Origin: Pilaira anomala
Lineage: Eukaryota; Mucoromycota; Mucoromycetes; Mucorales; Mucoraceae
NCBI GenBank assembly: GCA_025716855.1
Contig: JAIXMQ010000100.1
Coordinates: 1 to 64,000, forward strand
Direction of reading: 5' to 3'
Length of the DNA: 64,000 bases
This document shows, piece after piece, positions 48,213 through 61,300 of this stretch. Under the pieces are notes generated by a model, which did not search any database, was not told where the DNA came from, and saw nothing but the letters and a program-made list of their open reading frames with translations. The position numbers and the translations under genes were made by a program. Position 1 is the first letter of the stretch; each line of letters begins with the position of its first letter.

Positions 48213-49849
48213 ATTAATTGTGATAAAAAGATATAAAGTTGTCTTTTTTTTTTTCTTTGACTCTTTGAATACGTGTCTGTACGGTGACTGCGTTGTTTGT
48301 GCGTATACGTCACTGTAATGCGTTGTTGTAATACTTGAAAGCACAGAAAGTTTTCGTTCCATTAGTATTCATTTGTCAGGAGTAGATAATGTACCTTATT
48401 TTTTTTAATCTTATTTATAAATCGAGGAATTCTATATGCAATCATTTTTTGACGCTTATATGGACCGAGACTGGCGACTATATGGTCTCAACTTTTATAC
48501 CATTTTGACAGTCAAAATTTCCTTCTAAAAAGTGCTCTAGTTTATGTATATCTTTTTAAGCTTACAATCATACAACTTGGTTAAAAGAAATCGCACTACA
48601 TAATGAATAAGTATACTCTTTTAGCCAGGTATGTTTTAGATAATACAAGTTTGTATCGGTAATAAATTCGGTATATATGTCTTTATTTGTTCGGATTATG
48701 TTCATGACTATGATACCTAATACATATAACTTTAATGAAAAGATCAAGAAACCGAGGTGAAAATCTGTTGTCATTTTACCCAAATTACCGAGTAAAAACT
48801 TTCAAGAAATTTGTGTTAGCCAGATATATTAATATACATTTTTGTAAGTGTAGTATCGAATTAATAGACCAATTTTATCTCTTTGTATCAGAAGTCCTGT
48901 GAGTGAACAACAAGTACCTTCAAGCTGTATTATGTAATATCAAAGCAAAACATTTCGTAAGGTCGATTATACCTAGAACCATTTGCAGTATAAAGCCTCT
49001 GCATTCGATTCCAACGGAATACAGACATCAAAGCTACATATGGCCAAACAGACAATCCTGCGACAGGGTGCCTAAACTAAGTAGATCAAGATTTGTGCTG
49101 GGCATATTGGCAATGATATTAGAATGAAATCTCTAAGAAACGCAAAGTAATTTTCATTTTTTGTAAAAGTATAGACGTCTGATATCTACCAACTTTGACA
49201 AATGTTTCAAAAGTTGGATACACATATCATGTAACAGGGTTCGTAATATGAACAACTGACTCAAATTCTTTATTTCGGCGAGTCGAAACACAAGGACGCT
49301 ACAAGAGACTTCATATATTAAATCCATAAAATTTAAACTCTTGTAATGAGGAACACAACTCATAAGGAATTGAAAGCTCATATATCTATAACAGAAAAAA
49401 ATCTATGAACTTCGGTCAAGTTGGGTGATCGGTTCATGACCAAATGAGGTTGAAAAAATTGAGCAATTGATTTTTAAGTTTTGACCATTTTCGAAATAAC
49501 GAGTCTTGCCATCAGCTATTGATCTTTATGGTTCGGGTAATATTACATAAGCTATGGCATTATGTTTTTATCCTCTTGAATAAACTTAAAGTATATCTCT
49601 TTTATAAAACCCCTAAATTGCGAAAATTTTTAAAATATATGGGTTTATCAAAGAAGTTTTTCGGTCGTATATTTGGTTTGAAATATACATGTAAGTTTAA
49701 CTGAAGCTAGATACCACTGTAATTTTTTTTTAAAATATTCGATTTGAGGCTTCCTGTTTATCCGGCCCGCTTCCTGGAAAGTGCTTTTTAATGAAAAAAT
49801 TAAATCAGAAAAATAATATACCTCGCCTGCGCTTTAGAAATTATCTTGT
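48213..49849. other. Intergenic between Dss1 and the RING protein
   Basis: AT-rich. Two plus-strand frames (48903-49127, 49519-49704) look slightly protein-like (the second ends KFFGRIFGLKYTCKFN) but have no family I recognise. They may be remnants of a repeat. Nothing else is visible. Confidence 0.4.
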
Positions 49850-50430
49850 ATGTCAGACTTGAAGGGTAATGTAGATAGTAATAAGAAACAAAAGATTGAG
49901 AACACGCAAACTCGAAATGATCAAGAAGAAGAAGACGAGTATATAACCTGTACCATTTGTTCTGAAGTTTGGACAAGCGGGGGTAGCCATTGTTTAGTTA
50001 GTTTGAAATGTGGGCATCTCTTTGGTAAAAGGTGAATGATCTTTTTTCTTTCCTTCTTTTTATTTTTCTTTCCTCTAACCAAACTCTATTAGTTGTATCA
50101 CTCGTTGGATTACGGAGAGAGCTCAGAAATTAGGTGATAAAAAAACGTTTTGTCCTATATGCATGTAAAAGAAAAAATATACAAAAATACAAATGAATAT
50201 GATCTAACTTTCTGCCTTTTTTTTACAGGAAACTAGCTCGTTTGGCTGATATTCGTATTGTCTTGCCAATTAAACTCGTCGTAAAAGATACAGCTGAAAT
50301 CAACTTGCTAAAAAGAGAAGTTGAAGCAAAAAAATCCAAAATTTATGAATATCAAAATGCATTAGAGATGGCTCGATTGTCTCTAAACCTAAATAAAAGA
50401 GAACTGAAAAGAGCACAAGATATGCTTTAA
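49850..50430 (+). CDS. Short RFWD3-like RING protein with coiled coil
   Basis: Three exons (49850-50031, 50093-50164, 50229-50430) encode 151 residues. A polar N-terminus (1-34) precedes a RING with [22 protein letters not shown] and CPIC. The Gly after CGHLF, where most RING proteins have Cys, is shared with RFWD3, whose sequence around this point (CGHLFGYRCI) is very close. A long helix (about 100-150, [27 protein letters not shown]) should form a coiled coil. RFWD3 has WD40 repeats after the coiled coil; here the stop follows it directly and no WD40 sequence is found downstream. It is a probable E3 ligase without its substrate-reading part. Confidence 0.75.
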
Positions 50431-50548
50431 AATAAACAATTATTGTTCTGTTTTACTCGCTTTCTAAACCCAGTTTTGAGTGATATTAAAAGATAAAAAA
50501 AAATATGTTGTAACAATAGTATTTCTTTTTTTTTCTACACGACATTCA

Positions 50549-53476
50549 ATGGCATCACAAACAACAAGTGGTCAAATTTCGAGTAGTATTACTGAAGAAA
50601 CTTTAAATAAAACTTTACCACCTGTACCAACTTCAGATGAAGAAAAGACACCTCCTACACAAAATAGTCCTAACGCACTTCGAGAATTAGACATACTATT
50701 AAGGGACTCAACTACACCTGAGGGACAACAGGTACAATTCTTTTAGTTTATATATATGTTGTCATTTATTCGTTAACAATGACTTTTTTTTTTCTTAAAA
50801 AATAAAGGAAGGCGACGATAATAACGAAGAAGGTTTATCAGATAGTGGAGATTCTTTGGATGAAGACATTGATTTCAACCAAATTACGTTTGACGAAGTC
50901 GATGGTATAAGCGCGTGTAACTTAAAAAAGGACAAGAACTGACTTTTTTTATATGCATTTATGTAGACCATTTATTAGCGTTTCAAGAAGATGAAATAGT
51001 AAGTCAGGCACTTGAAAATGAAATGGATTTACGTGAATATGCGAAACAAATTGCCCAAGAAAAGATATCTGTACAACGAGATCTTGAAAATAATTGTAAA
51101 GTATACACATTCTGACTATATATACACATATCTAATCAATTTATATAGATCTTGAACATGTTCAATCATTCGTTGATTTACATACAGAAATACAGGTACA
51201 TGATTTTATTTTAACTTGTGAGTGATTTTTATTTTCTAAAACATATAAAATAAAGTCGTGTGATGAAGTTTTAGGTCGTATGGAAGAATTGTTGAGCTTA
51301 TTTCAAAGCGATCTCGGAAACATCAGTGGAGAAATTCAGAGTTTACAAGAGCAATCTACATTTATGAGCGTTAAATTAAAAAATAGAAAGGTAAAACTTT
51401 TAAAATATTTACATATTAGTTAATTAATTCATATCGTTAGGCTGTTGAAAATAGATTAGGGAAAGCCTTACAAGGAATGGTTATTCCACCGGATGTTATA
51501 AAGTAAATATATATATCGAGAATTCTTCGTACATAAACTTATATTTCTTGTTAGAAAAATCACAGAAGGGGATGTAGACGAAGTTTGGTTGGAATACTTG
51601 TTAACGATCAATAAACAGATGCGATTTGTAAAAGCCAACCAACATAGGCCTATCAAGGCATTACGTAATGTGGGACCTGAATTAGAGAAATTACGACTTA
51701 AAGCAGCGGCCACTATTCGAGATTTTTTTATTTCACGTATTCAACTTCTATGTGTCCCTAACGCCAATATCCAAATCATGCAACAGTCCGTGTTTTTGAA
51801 ATACAAGGAATTACATTTTTTTGTGTTGGAGAGACATCATGATGCTGCAAGAGAGATTAGACAGACCTATATGAATTCTTTAAGGTGGTATTTTAGTAAT
51901 CACTTTGAGCGATATAGTAAAGGATTAATCAAGTTACAGGTAAAACGAAACAGAATATGAGAAAACAATGTATCTAAGAAAAACATTATTAGACAACGAT
52001 CGCCGATAAATCTGATTTGATTGGCATCGAAGAAAATGTTCGCAAAGGAGGATTATTTGGTTCAAGTAAAGTGACGTTGAAAGATAAGACAAACCTGTTT
52101 GCCTTAGGTGATCGAAGTGATACGCTTAGAATGCAAGATCCAGGTGTAATCTTGGTTCATGTAGCTGAGGCCAAAGAACAAAAATACCAATTTGAGCAAT
52201 TGTTTAGAAGCTTTAATCTTACTTTGATAGATAACGCCAGTTCAGAATATTTATTTATCTATGAATTCTTTTCAAGGGATCTAAATACTGCTGCTGATAA
52301 CGCAAAGAGTATTTTCCAATTCATATTCGAACCTGCAGAAAAAGTTGGGATGGTAAGAAGACGAAGAGGAAAAAAAATCTTACTGAATTTAATTGACCAG
52401 AAAAAAAAAACTTTTTATGAGTAGAATTTTACCAAGAACTATGTCGAAAACTCTTACGATGCTGTTGGACTTTTATTATGTATTCGAATCAATACTCAAT
52501 TGGCGCTTGAACTTCAAAGAAGAAGAGTACCTGCGTTAGAAGGATACACAAACGCAACAAATATGTTAATATGGCCTAGATTTCAATACGTTATGTCACT
52601 TCACATTGATAGTTTAAAGAAAATGTTCCAAAGCAAATCTGTCATGAGTGCTGTTAAGGATATTCATCCTCATTATGTAAGGTATCCCATTTTGTTTTTG
52701 AAGTAAATTGTAGATAACAGAGTGTTAACCACATTCTACAGATTACTCGACGATATTCGGAATTTGCTGCGTCTTTACTTGTATTGAATGATGGTTATGA
52801 CGATCCTATTTTATCAAAAAGGTATATTCTGCTCGGTTAAGTCGTAAACATTAAATTAATCTATTCTACTTTAGTGTTCATAAGATGCGGGATGAGTTTG
52901 AAGCAGTTTTATCACGTATGTCACACGAGTTTCCAGAAGCACCTAGACGTATTGCATTCCTTATTAACAATTATGATCTGATCGTCTCTGTATTCCAGGT
53001 AAATTGATAGATTTTTTTTTTAAAAAAAAGAAATTTTTGTTATTCACATTTTTGATTTGTAGGAAACACATAGTCGTGCAGTAGAAGGCGAACTGGATTA
53101 TATGAAGCAGTTGCTATCGCTACAAACTAGTGCGTTTGTAGATGAACAATTGAAACCTTATTTTGGTGCAATGATTGATTGTGTCAAAAAATCGGAACAG
53201 CAACCACAAATGATATTTGAAATACCTGATCTTGAAAGAATCTCATCTCATTTTGCACAGACTTGGCGTCAATCATTAAAATCAATCAATGCATCGGTGA
53301 TTCAGTATTTTTCCAACTTTAAGAACGGGACAACGGTTCTTCATGCGGTATTAGGGCAATTGATTGTATATTATACAAAGTTTTTGGATATTTTAGAAAA
53401 GAGAAATTTACGTATTCATCCTGTCGGTGTACAAACTGTTATGGTCGAAATTAAAAAATTTAGAAGTACATTTTAA
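50549..53476 (+). CDS. Vps52, GARP/EARP tethering complex subunit
   Basis: Subunit of the GARP complex that tethers endosome-derived vesicles at the Golgi. Twelve exons (50549-50731, 50808-50904, 50967-51095, 51149-51195, 51256-51390, 51441-51502, 51555-51939, 51993-52352, 52425-52676, 52742-52821, 52875-52998, 53063-53476) encode about 755 residues. After an acidic disordered front (1-95) comes a helical bundle with coiled coils (YLEHVQSFVDLHTEIQSCDEVLGRMEELL) and the Vps52 core: EYLLTINKQMRFVK, RDFFISRIQLLCVPNANIQI, FVLERHHDAAREIRQTYMNSLRWYF, NLFALGDR, RAFEFLINNYD-like helices. Every exon boundary keeps phase. It begins 119 bp after the RING protein on the same strand. Confidence 0.92.
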
Positions 53477-53670
53477 AAAATAAAAGGCCAGTATCGTGGT
53501 GACTTTATTTGAATAAAAATCTAACGTTCCTATCACAACCTCTACTTGTACCTTTTATTTAATTTTGATATGCACTGATACGCCAGTTGAAACAAAAAAA
53601 AAAAAAAATTTTTTTTAACCCGAGATGTGACTGTAGTGAGCTCTGACAGAGCTCCCTGTCAAATTTTAAG

Positions 53671-53686
53671 GCAAAAACGTTTTTGC
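53671..53686. repeat. Perfect 16-bp palindrome
   Basis: GCAAAAACGTTTTTGC reads the same on both strands. Just before it (53638-53660) GAGCTC recurs on either side of TGACA, with CTGTC beyond. Such clustered dyads could be a remnant of element ends. No transcript is linked to them. Confidence 0.7.
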
Positions 53687-53864
53687 AATCCCTTCAATTT
53701 CGGAAGAAACGTTCGTCCTATTGCGATAGCAAACGAATGATTTTTTTTTTCTTTTTAATTAGTCTTTAAATAGTTATTATAAAAAAATCTCCATCGCGTG
53801 TCCACACTTGGTAACCCTCTTATTGCCGGATCCAAGCTCTAGCTAAAAACGATGTTAAAAAATA

Positions 53865-53935
53865 ATATAATTTCCGAACTTTGAAACCGAGTTAAATGGT
53901 TTAAAACACCATATCAAGTTGTGGTTTTGTTTGCC
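53865..53935. repeat. Diverged dispersed repeat, copy 2
   Basis: It matches the block at 17690-17790 around CCATAYCAAGTTGTGGT, with scattered similarity before it. Nothing marks its ends. Confidence 0.4.
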
Positions 53936-55528
53936 ATCATTAATAATGGTTTTTAAAAGCTCTTCCAATCTTGTTTAAAATAAGATTTTTGATTTTGAAT
54001 AGTAACTGGATTAGTTGAGGATTAGGCACAAAGTCGCTAAATAGTCTCAATCTTATAGAAAAGGTGAATTTGTAAGCTGTCAAGTTACATATTTGGAGTG
54101 AAAAAAGTGAGAAGTTGTATAGAACTTCAAATTTTTTTTTGAAGCTATTATGTGCCTGTATAAATTATATGGAAATAAGATACAGTGCACACTATTTTTA
54201 ATGGCACATCATTCCCATATGATCTACAAAAAAAGTAAACAGTTGTCATTTTTGTTTACTGGTTTTAAAACGCAGCGCTAAGGGAATTCGAACTGTAGCG
54301 TTATTCAAACCATAAATTTTGACAGTCCTGTATTGTTGGTGTTAGCGGCAAAGAACTTGAATGAAGCTACATCTTTTTTCATTCTGTTTACTACTTAGAA
54401 CCCATTGAAGATTGAAGCTCTCGCTCGCAATTACAAGAATAGTGTTGATATCTCTCTTCTAGGTTTATTAATGATGTATAATAATAAGACTTATTTAGGA
54501 TCGTTGTTGCATACTTCCACAATTTTGGCAATATAATTACAGGACTATGAGTTGGATGATCACAGACATACTTCATGCTTAGATTATAAACATTACCTCA
54601 TATATCTTTACCTATTTCAATATTGTTAATAAAACGTTCATATGATTGACACAAATACTATGCTTTTTTTGTACATACCTTTTATTAATATTATTCCAAT
54701 AAAATCCCAGTAACCTTCGATAATTATCAACATGCACTTAAAAGTAATAAAAAAATAGATGTAATAGGTTACAACCGAACAATTAATCAAAAAGAAAGCA
54801 GATGGTTAACTACTTTCAAAATCTCAAATTTATTTGATTAAAAAACATGCCCCTTTTAGAAACAATTAACTAGAAGGCTTGGTATAGCTTCATTTTGCCA
54901 TTAAAGAAAACGAAACATTCTCCACTTTTATAGAAGGAATAGAAAAGAAGCCTTGTAGATAATATTACCTTCAGAAAATACATGATTTAATGGACCACAG
55001 ATAAAGAAAGAAGAGTGAACTCGGTGTGTTCTTGTCTGACAGTGGCAGAGTCATTATTCGAACTATTTAGCTCTTGTTGGTAAAAAACGATTAAAGTGAA
55101 GGGCATTGTTTATTGTTTTTTTTTTCATCCACAAGCAGGACTGGTGTGACAGTACTACTAATTAACGCTTTTGAGGGTGCGTTATTATTGCCAATTGATA
55201 ATACTACCTCTTATAGTACTATAGTTATATATAGATTAATCTCGATACGCTATTAAAGTATCGGTCAATCCAAATTACTTAATTGCACATATAATTAAGC
55301 TCTTTTTAAAAACTTCGAAGCTATTATGAGTATGTTCTGAATATATCAATCAACTAGTTATCTAGTAAAATTCGAATACATTTTTAATATTGAGCTATCA
55401 TAATAGTTTAATATACGACACATGCATTAGTAAAAAAGAAGGACGGAGGGAGTTTTTATTTACAGTACACAGTCTTTTTTTTTAAAAACAAAACAAAAAG
55501 AGCAGAATGATTTTATAGCAATAGTCAG

Positions 55529-55531
<3 letters not shown>

Positions 55532-55557
<26 letters not shown>
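55532..55557. repeat. (GA)n microsatellite
   Basis: Uninterrupted GA units just after the Caf120 stop codon on its 3' side. Confidence 0.9.
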
Positions 55558-55559
<2 letters not shown>

Positions 55560-55596
55560 ATTAAAAAGAAAAGAAAGATGCGAGAAGAGGGGGATA

Positions 55597-58398
55597 TTAA
55601 TTGTTTTTGGTAGTACGTCTTGTAGAAGGAGTATAACGAGAAGTAGTTGTTGCACTATTGATACTATGCGAGATGGAGGGGGATGAAGATATGTGTCGTT
55701 TGCTTTTTATACGATTTGAGCCAACACTTTGATTATCGTATTGTTGAGAGTGACGTGATCTGGTGGGTGCCGGTGTAGGTGGTGGTGAGGTAGAAGAAAT
55801 CAACATCCGTGGGTCCATCATCAAGGGAGTTTGTGGCATTAAACGTGGATCCATCATGGGCATCATTCTTGGATCCATCATCGGCATCATCATGGGCACC
55901 ATACCGTTTACGTATTGTTGTTGCATGTACTATTATTATGAAATATATTTAGTATATATTTAAAACAAAACACGCTTACATAAGCTTTTTTTTTTCTTTA
56001 CCTGTTGCATCATGATGTGTTGTTGTCTTTGCTCCATTAATAAACGTTCGCGCATTAACAATTGTTCATCCATAAAAGCACGATTTCTATGCATATCTTG
56101 TGCTCTACTCTCACGTTCCTTTTCAGAAATGACACCCAAAAGACCAGTACGAGGAGCAAGTTTTTTAGTAGGAGTTGGTACTAGCGTTTGACCAGAAGCT
56201 CTTCTATTCTTTTCCAAAGTTTTAGCAGAGACACGATCCAAATGAGCTTGATCTAAAAGACTATTTTGAGTAAAGAATTTATCTACAGAGGCAATGGGTA
56301 TATCATCATCGTCTTGATCATCTTGTTGATACATCATTATGTCGTCATTGACTACACTAGCAGAATAATGTGGTCTTTGTTGTTGTTGATGACTTGTTGT
56401 TGTGGCTGATGAATCGCGTCGACGATTGAAATAATTCGTTGTATGATCGCTCATTAATCTAGGATCTAATGAAGATGTCTCCCAATTTGAATTATTATTG
56501 TATTCACCTGTAACGATTGTGCCAGTGGATCCATACATGGGCCAATGTGGTGCAATATTAGATTTATGTTGTGCTGAATAAAATGGTCTTGAAGATGGTT
56601 GTGTAGTGGGTTTACTAGTAGAAGAAGAGGAAGAAGAAGAAATTTCAGAAGAAGATTTAGATGCATTTGGCGTAATTGGTTTCATAAAGGAGGGAACGGA
56701 TGTTTTTTTTTCTGCAGGTAATTTAAATAAAGAATCGTCGCTATCGCTGTTACTCTCATCATCTTGTTCTTCTTCAGCTGAATTATCATCATCGTCACTC
56801 ACATCACTTGCACATGTTACAGTTCTTAAATGAGTAGGTTGTGTGGGTTGTGTAGGTTGATTGGCTGAGTTAAATGACTTACTGGTAGAAGATCTACCGT
56901 CCTCTTCAACAACAGGTGCAACAACTGGTGAACCATGCAAGACTTTATCTAATAAGATGGTGGAGAAATCTTTTTTGTTTGATAATAAACTTGCTTTTGG
57001 ATCTACCCAATGAACCTCTTGCGGTTCTAAAAAGACACGAGAAGAGTCTAGATTTTCAGCAAAATTTAAAGCAGTTGGATCCTGAGTATCATCTAAAAGG
57101 GTAGTGGGTCTTCCATAAAGTTTAAAGGCATTATAAGTAGCTAATAACCATTGTACAAGATCTGTTGGATTTGAAGTCATCAAGAGAGCACTGGAGGAAT
57201 CACTTACGAGTTGAGTGTTTTTATATAAACTACCTTCTAATTTGAATATAGTGGCCATGTTGATTAATTTAGGTGATTCGGGATAAACTGTATAGGCTTG
57301 TACAACGTTTTTGAATGTCATGACTGGATGCTTTGATTTTTTGGATTCAAAGAACAAGATTTGACCATTTGTTTGAACCATTTTTTTACTGAATAACTTC
57401 TTTTCAACACGGGTATTAGAGACAACTGACCAAAACTTTTTCCAGCCTGTTGAACCAGGAAATCGAACTTGAAGAAAACCTTCCATTTTAAATAGTTGAG
57501 TATTATGTAATATAGAATGAAATTGAGGTCTTGAAATAAAAGCTCTTGTATAGATTTCTTGCAGATGGGCACATTCAAAGCAAGAGAGCCTTATGGCTAA
57601 TATCCATTTAGCTAAAGAATCAGAATCTTGAGCTTGTAAGATAAAACGATTGGCGCCAGCGGAATTTAAAGAAAATAAATTGGTTCTGGTTTCAACCGTG
57701 AGGAAAGGTTCAATTTTGACTGTAGAATCTGTTATATTGATGTACTGTGGATAAACTTCCTTTTGAGAAGTAACTGAATTATCCCATAAACTAAGTACAG
57801 GTCCACATAATTCAACATACCAAGGACTCCATTTTTTTGACTCACATTGGGTTCCATTTGAATTTAAATCGTTTCGTTTTTGAAGATATCCTTCCATAAA
57901 AATCTTTTCGGTATAATGACTTATTAAATTATCCACTTTTTTAAATTCACTAGGTGGGAATAACATAGTATCCGAATTTGATTTTTGTGGTTTAACAAAT
58001 CTACTAGGTCTCTTTTGTGAAGTATTGGATTGAACATAATTACGAATAGAAACTGGACGTTTTAATGTTTTTATAACTGGTGGTGGTGAAATAATTTCTT
58101 CTGGTTCTTCTGTGTATTCTATTGGTTCTTGTCTATAACTGTTGTTGTTGTTGTTGTCGTGGTAACTATTGTTGTCGTCATGGTCTCTATAATCGTCGTC
58201 ATGGGAACTCGTATGCCAATCAGGTTGATTCAAACCATACTTTTCCAGGTACAATAGTCGAGAACGACGACGAGTTGCCATCGACACCTTTCTTCTAGTT
58301 GGTTTCGCTTTTAATTTTCTTCCCGCGGTAGAAACACTGGTATTATCTGAATCAAATTCCATGGTCTCATGGTCTAAATTACGACGACGACCTGACAT
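55597..58398 (-). CDS. Caf120/Skg3-type PH-domain protein
   Basis: Homologue of Caf120/Skg3, linked in yeast to the Ccr4-Not complex and to cell-wall growth sites. Two exons (58398-56002, 55929-55597) encode about 909 residues. A basic, Ser-rich front (1-160) precedes a PH domain (about 165-275: FMEGYLQKRNDLNSNG, WYVELCGPVLSLWD, NLFSLNSAGANRFILQAQDSDSLAKWILAIRLSCFE). A second PH-like part (about 300-435: MEGFLQVRFPGSTGWKKFWSVVS, ILFFESKKSKHPVMTFKNVVQAYTVYPESP) ends in the family signature NAFKLYGRP. A long acidic/Ser-rich tail follows, with DDDDNSAEEEQDDES. The C-terminal exon contains a Met-rich repeat with MMDPRMM / MMDPRLM units. The intron falls between two Gln-rich stretches. Confidence 0.88.
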
Positions 58399-61300
58399 TG
58401 GTATATATGTTTATATATAAATAAATAAATATATATATATATATTTATATATATATTTTTTAATAAAAGAAAAAGAAAAAAAAGAAAGTAAATAAAAAAA
58501 AAAGAGTGAGAGAAAAAAAAGGTATTTTTAAAAATAAGAATAAGTCAGGTGAGTATGAATGAATAGAATTAAGGAGAAGAAAAAAAAATTAGTCTTTTCC
58601 GAACAATTTAAATAAAATAATAACAAAAAGTCATTCTGTTGTCATTACAATTCTTGTTTTTTCTAGTTTTTAATATAGGTGTTTTTTTTCTTGACAATCA
58701 ATTGAATACTTTTTACAAAGAGACTTTCATCAATAATAATATAGCATGAGTTTGAAATTAGACATGTGATTTTTTCCATCCTCTTATAATCCACATGCTA
58801 AAAGACCATATATTAACATTGACTGCCTTGCACTTGTCGTTTACCCATGACTGTAGCACTCTTTATTTCTTTCTTTCTTTTGCGCGCGCTTTCCTATTCG
58901 GCGCCAAAAAAAAAACTTTTTTTTATATACAACTCACTGTGGGGATCAATTGTTTAAACTCCCGCTAACTAATAAGGGGTAAGATACAATTATCCTTTTG
59001 GTAACAATGAACCTCTTGCTCGCCTCCTTCTCTTTTATATACATGTGCTACAGATTCGGATAAATGCCTTTATTTAGCTAGGGTACACAAATCAAGTATT
59101 ATAAAAAAGATCAACTGTCATCAGAGCCATTTTAGTAACATGCACATTTTTGCTTTTTTTAAGAGCTGGTATTTTATAGTTTATAGTTTTAAACGTGATA
59201 ATCCATTTGGACTGAGATTTTTCTGCATAACTAAGGTTTCTTTTTATGATAATTATACTTTTTTTTTTTATAGGATCGAATTTGACGTGATTTGCATCAG
59301 ATTTGTTTTTTTGCTCTGACCTTTTTTGTTACACAATGAACTTGGTTCTATTCAATAAAAAGATTTTCGTAAATGGATTGACAAGTGTAGTATAATCGTA
59401 ACAATATTACCCAATTTATATATTGAATAATACAATCGTGTCCAAGTGTCAAAAAAAATTATTTTGCCACTTTTTTTTTAGAGAAATCATGTCTCTACCA
59501 ATTGTCTTATACTTAATATAATCATCATACGTCTAACTTTGTTTTTCTCTCGTTTTTACGATCTGCAAATAAGGTAGGACAACGGCAAATGACGGAGATT
59601 ATATTGGAGTTGATCCGTTACTTCTTAATATGAGAGAGAGAGAAAAAAAAAAACCCTCTTTTATATATAAAGAAGGGTTGAAAAATCGCAAAAGGACGAT
59701 CCATCTAATAAATGCAGCATGTATGTATGAAGCCATTGTTGAAGGGTAAATAATTATATCATAAATAAAGAATACATCATATATATTTAAATTTAAAATA
59801 TATATCTATATAAAAGCTTAACGTAATTCTATTTATACTCTCCTCATTATATAATTAAAAAGAATTCCTGTAAGAGTCCAATAGCCATTATTTTATAAAG
59901 AAGAGAGAGAGGAAAATACTTTTTTTTTTAATTTAATAAAATAGAATCGTACATAACATTATCATATTGTCAGTGTATAGACTTTTTGTGAGATTTTACT
60001 CAGCTATATTCAAAGGATTTACAGAAACTTTTGTTATTATTATTTTTTGCTCCGAATTTATTTTGGGACACTTTCCCTTTTATGGACCTGCACAACTCTT
60101 TTTTTTTTGAAGTTGTACCATATCCTTCGTATCACAAACCATTGCGCAATTGTTTTTTCTTTTTTTTTAGTTAAATAGTTTAAAGCGTCATAATAAAAAT
60201 AGAATTGAATTGGTATCATCTATAGTCCAGAACTATAATCATTGAAATGCATAAAGTGAAAAAGGATGTAATATTGCGTGTTGCCACATTTTATTACGTG
60301 TCAATTTTTTTTTTTCTTCTTCTCCTGGGATATTAAAAAAATATTTTTGTTTGAATTGGTTTAGGTAAAGAAATAAAAAGGAGAATTGCATCCAATGGCA
60401 GGTACTTTTGTACATTCAAGGAATGAATTGTTACATAAAAAGCAGAATTTCTCTTCGAACACAGATATCTTGTATTTTAGATATCGCTTTTATTCTTGAA
60501 AGGACCAAGAATACATATCTACTGGTACATCTGCCTCTTTCTATGTAAGAGTTCAGCTGATAAACTACGACATTTATCCTATGAGCTTGAGTCAGATTCA
60601 TGTAAGACCCAACAAGTTTTACATGCATCACACGTGCATTGTTAACAAGTTGTCATTAAATATATCATGTTATTGAATGTATCATGTTATTGTGAGTATG
60701 TCATGCTTTGGACTGTGACATTTTTTATTCTATTTCGTGTATATCTTATCAACGAGCTTACACATTACATACACACATACACTACATCTTGATATTCCTA
60801 TCGGATACATTTAATTGGGCTCTTTTTAAAAGAGAATAATAAGAGAGAAAGAGATACAATTAAAAATTAAGGGGAATCGTCTTTTCAAGTTTCTGAAGTA
60901 AACTAACTAGAATCACGAATCAAGTATTAAAAAAACCTGTAAGAATCCTGCATACAATATATAACAGTTCATTTGTTTAAAAAGCTTCTATTCTTTTAAC
61001 TCTATTAGGAAATATTATTTATACATATCCCCAAAAATCATTTGTTTGTTCTCAAGAGGAGTCCAGAAACAGATATGATAAATAATCACCTTTAAAGAGA
61101 GTGATGGAATTAAATAAAGCATTAAAAGTGTTCCTTTTTTTTTTAATGAGATGAAAATACTTAGCTTCTATCTTGCTTTTGAAAGCTAGTAGATTCCAAA
61201 ATGTGCCTGATACTTAAAGATAGTTACAGCTCCTTTTTACATGTACTGTACGTCACTTTTTTTTTTTTTTTTTTTTTTTTTTTTGACAGATGACAATTAA

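Larger units (their letters stand above)
53477..55596. other. Intergenic with repeats and palindromes
   Basis: No gene is seen. It holds an A14T8 tract (53594-53615), palindromes at 53638-53686, the second copy of a dispersed repeat (53780-53960), a 17-mer shared with 10843 (55137), and a (GA)n microsatellite (55532-55557). The last part holds the 3' region of Caf120. Confidence 0.5.

Noticed and set aside
54280..54300. T-arm-like AGTTCGAATTCCC on the minus strand
   Set aside because: No T stem and no matching acceptor or anticodon arms.
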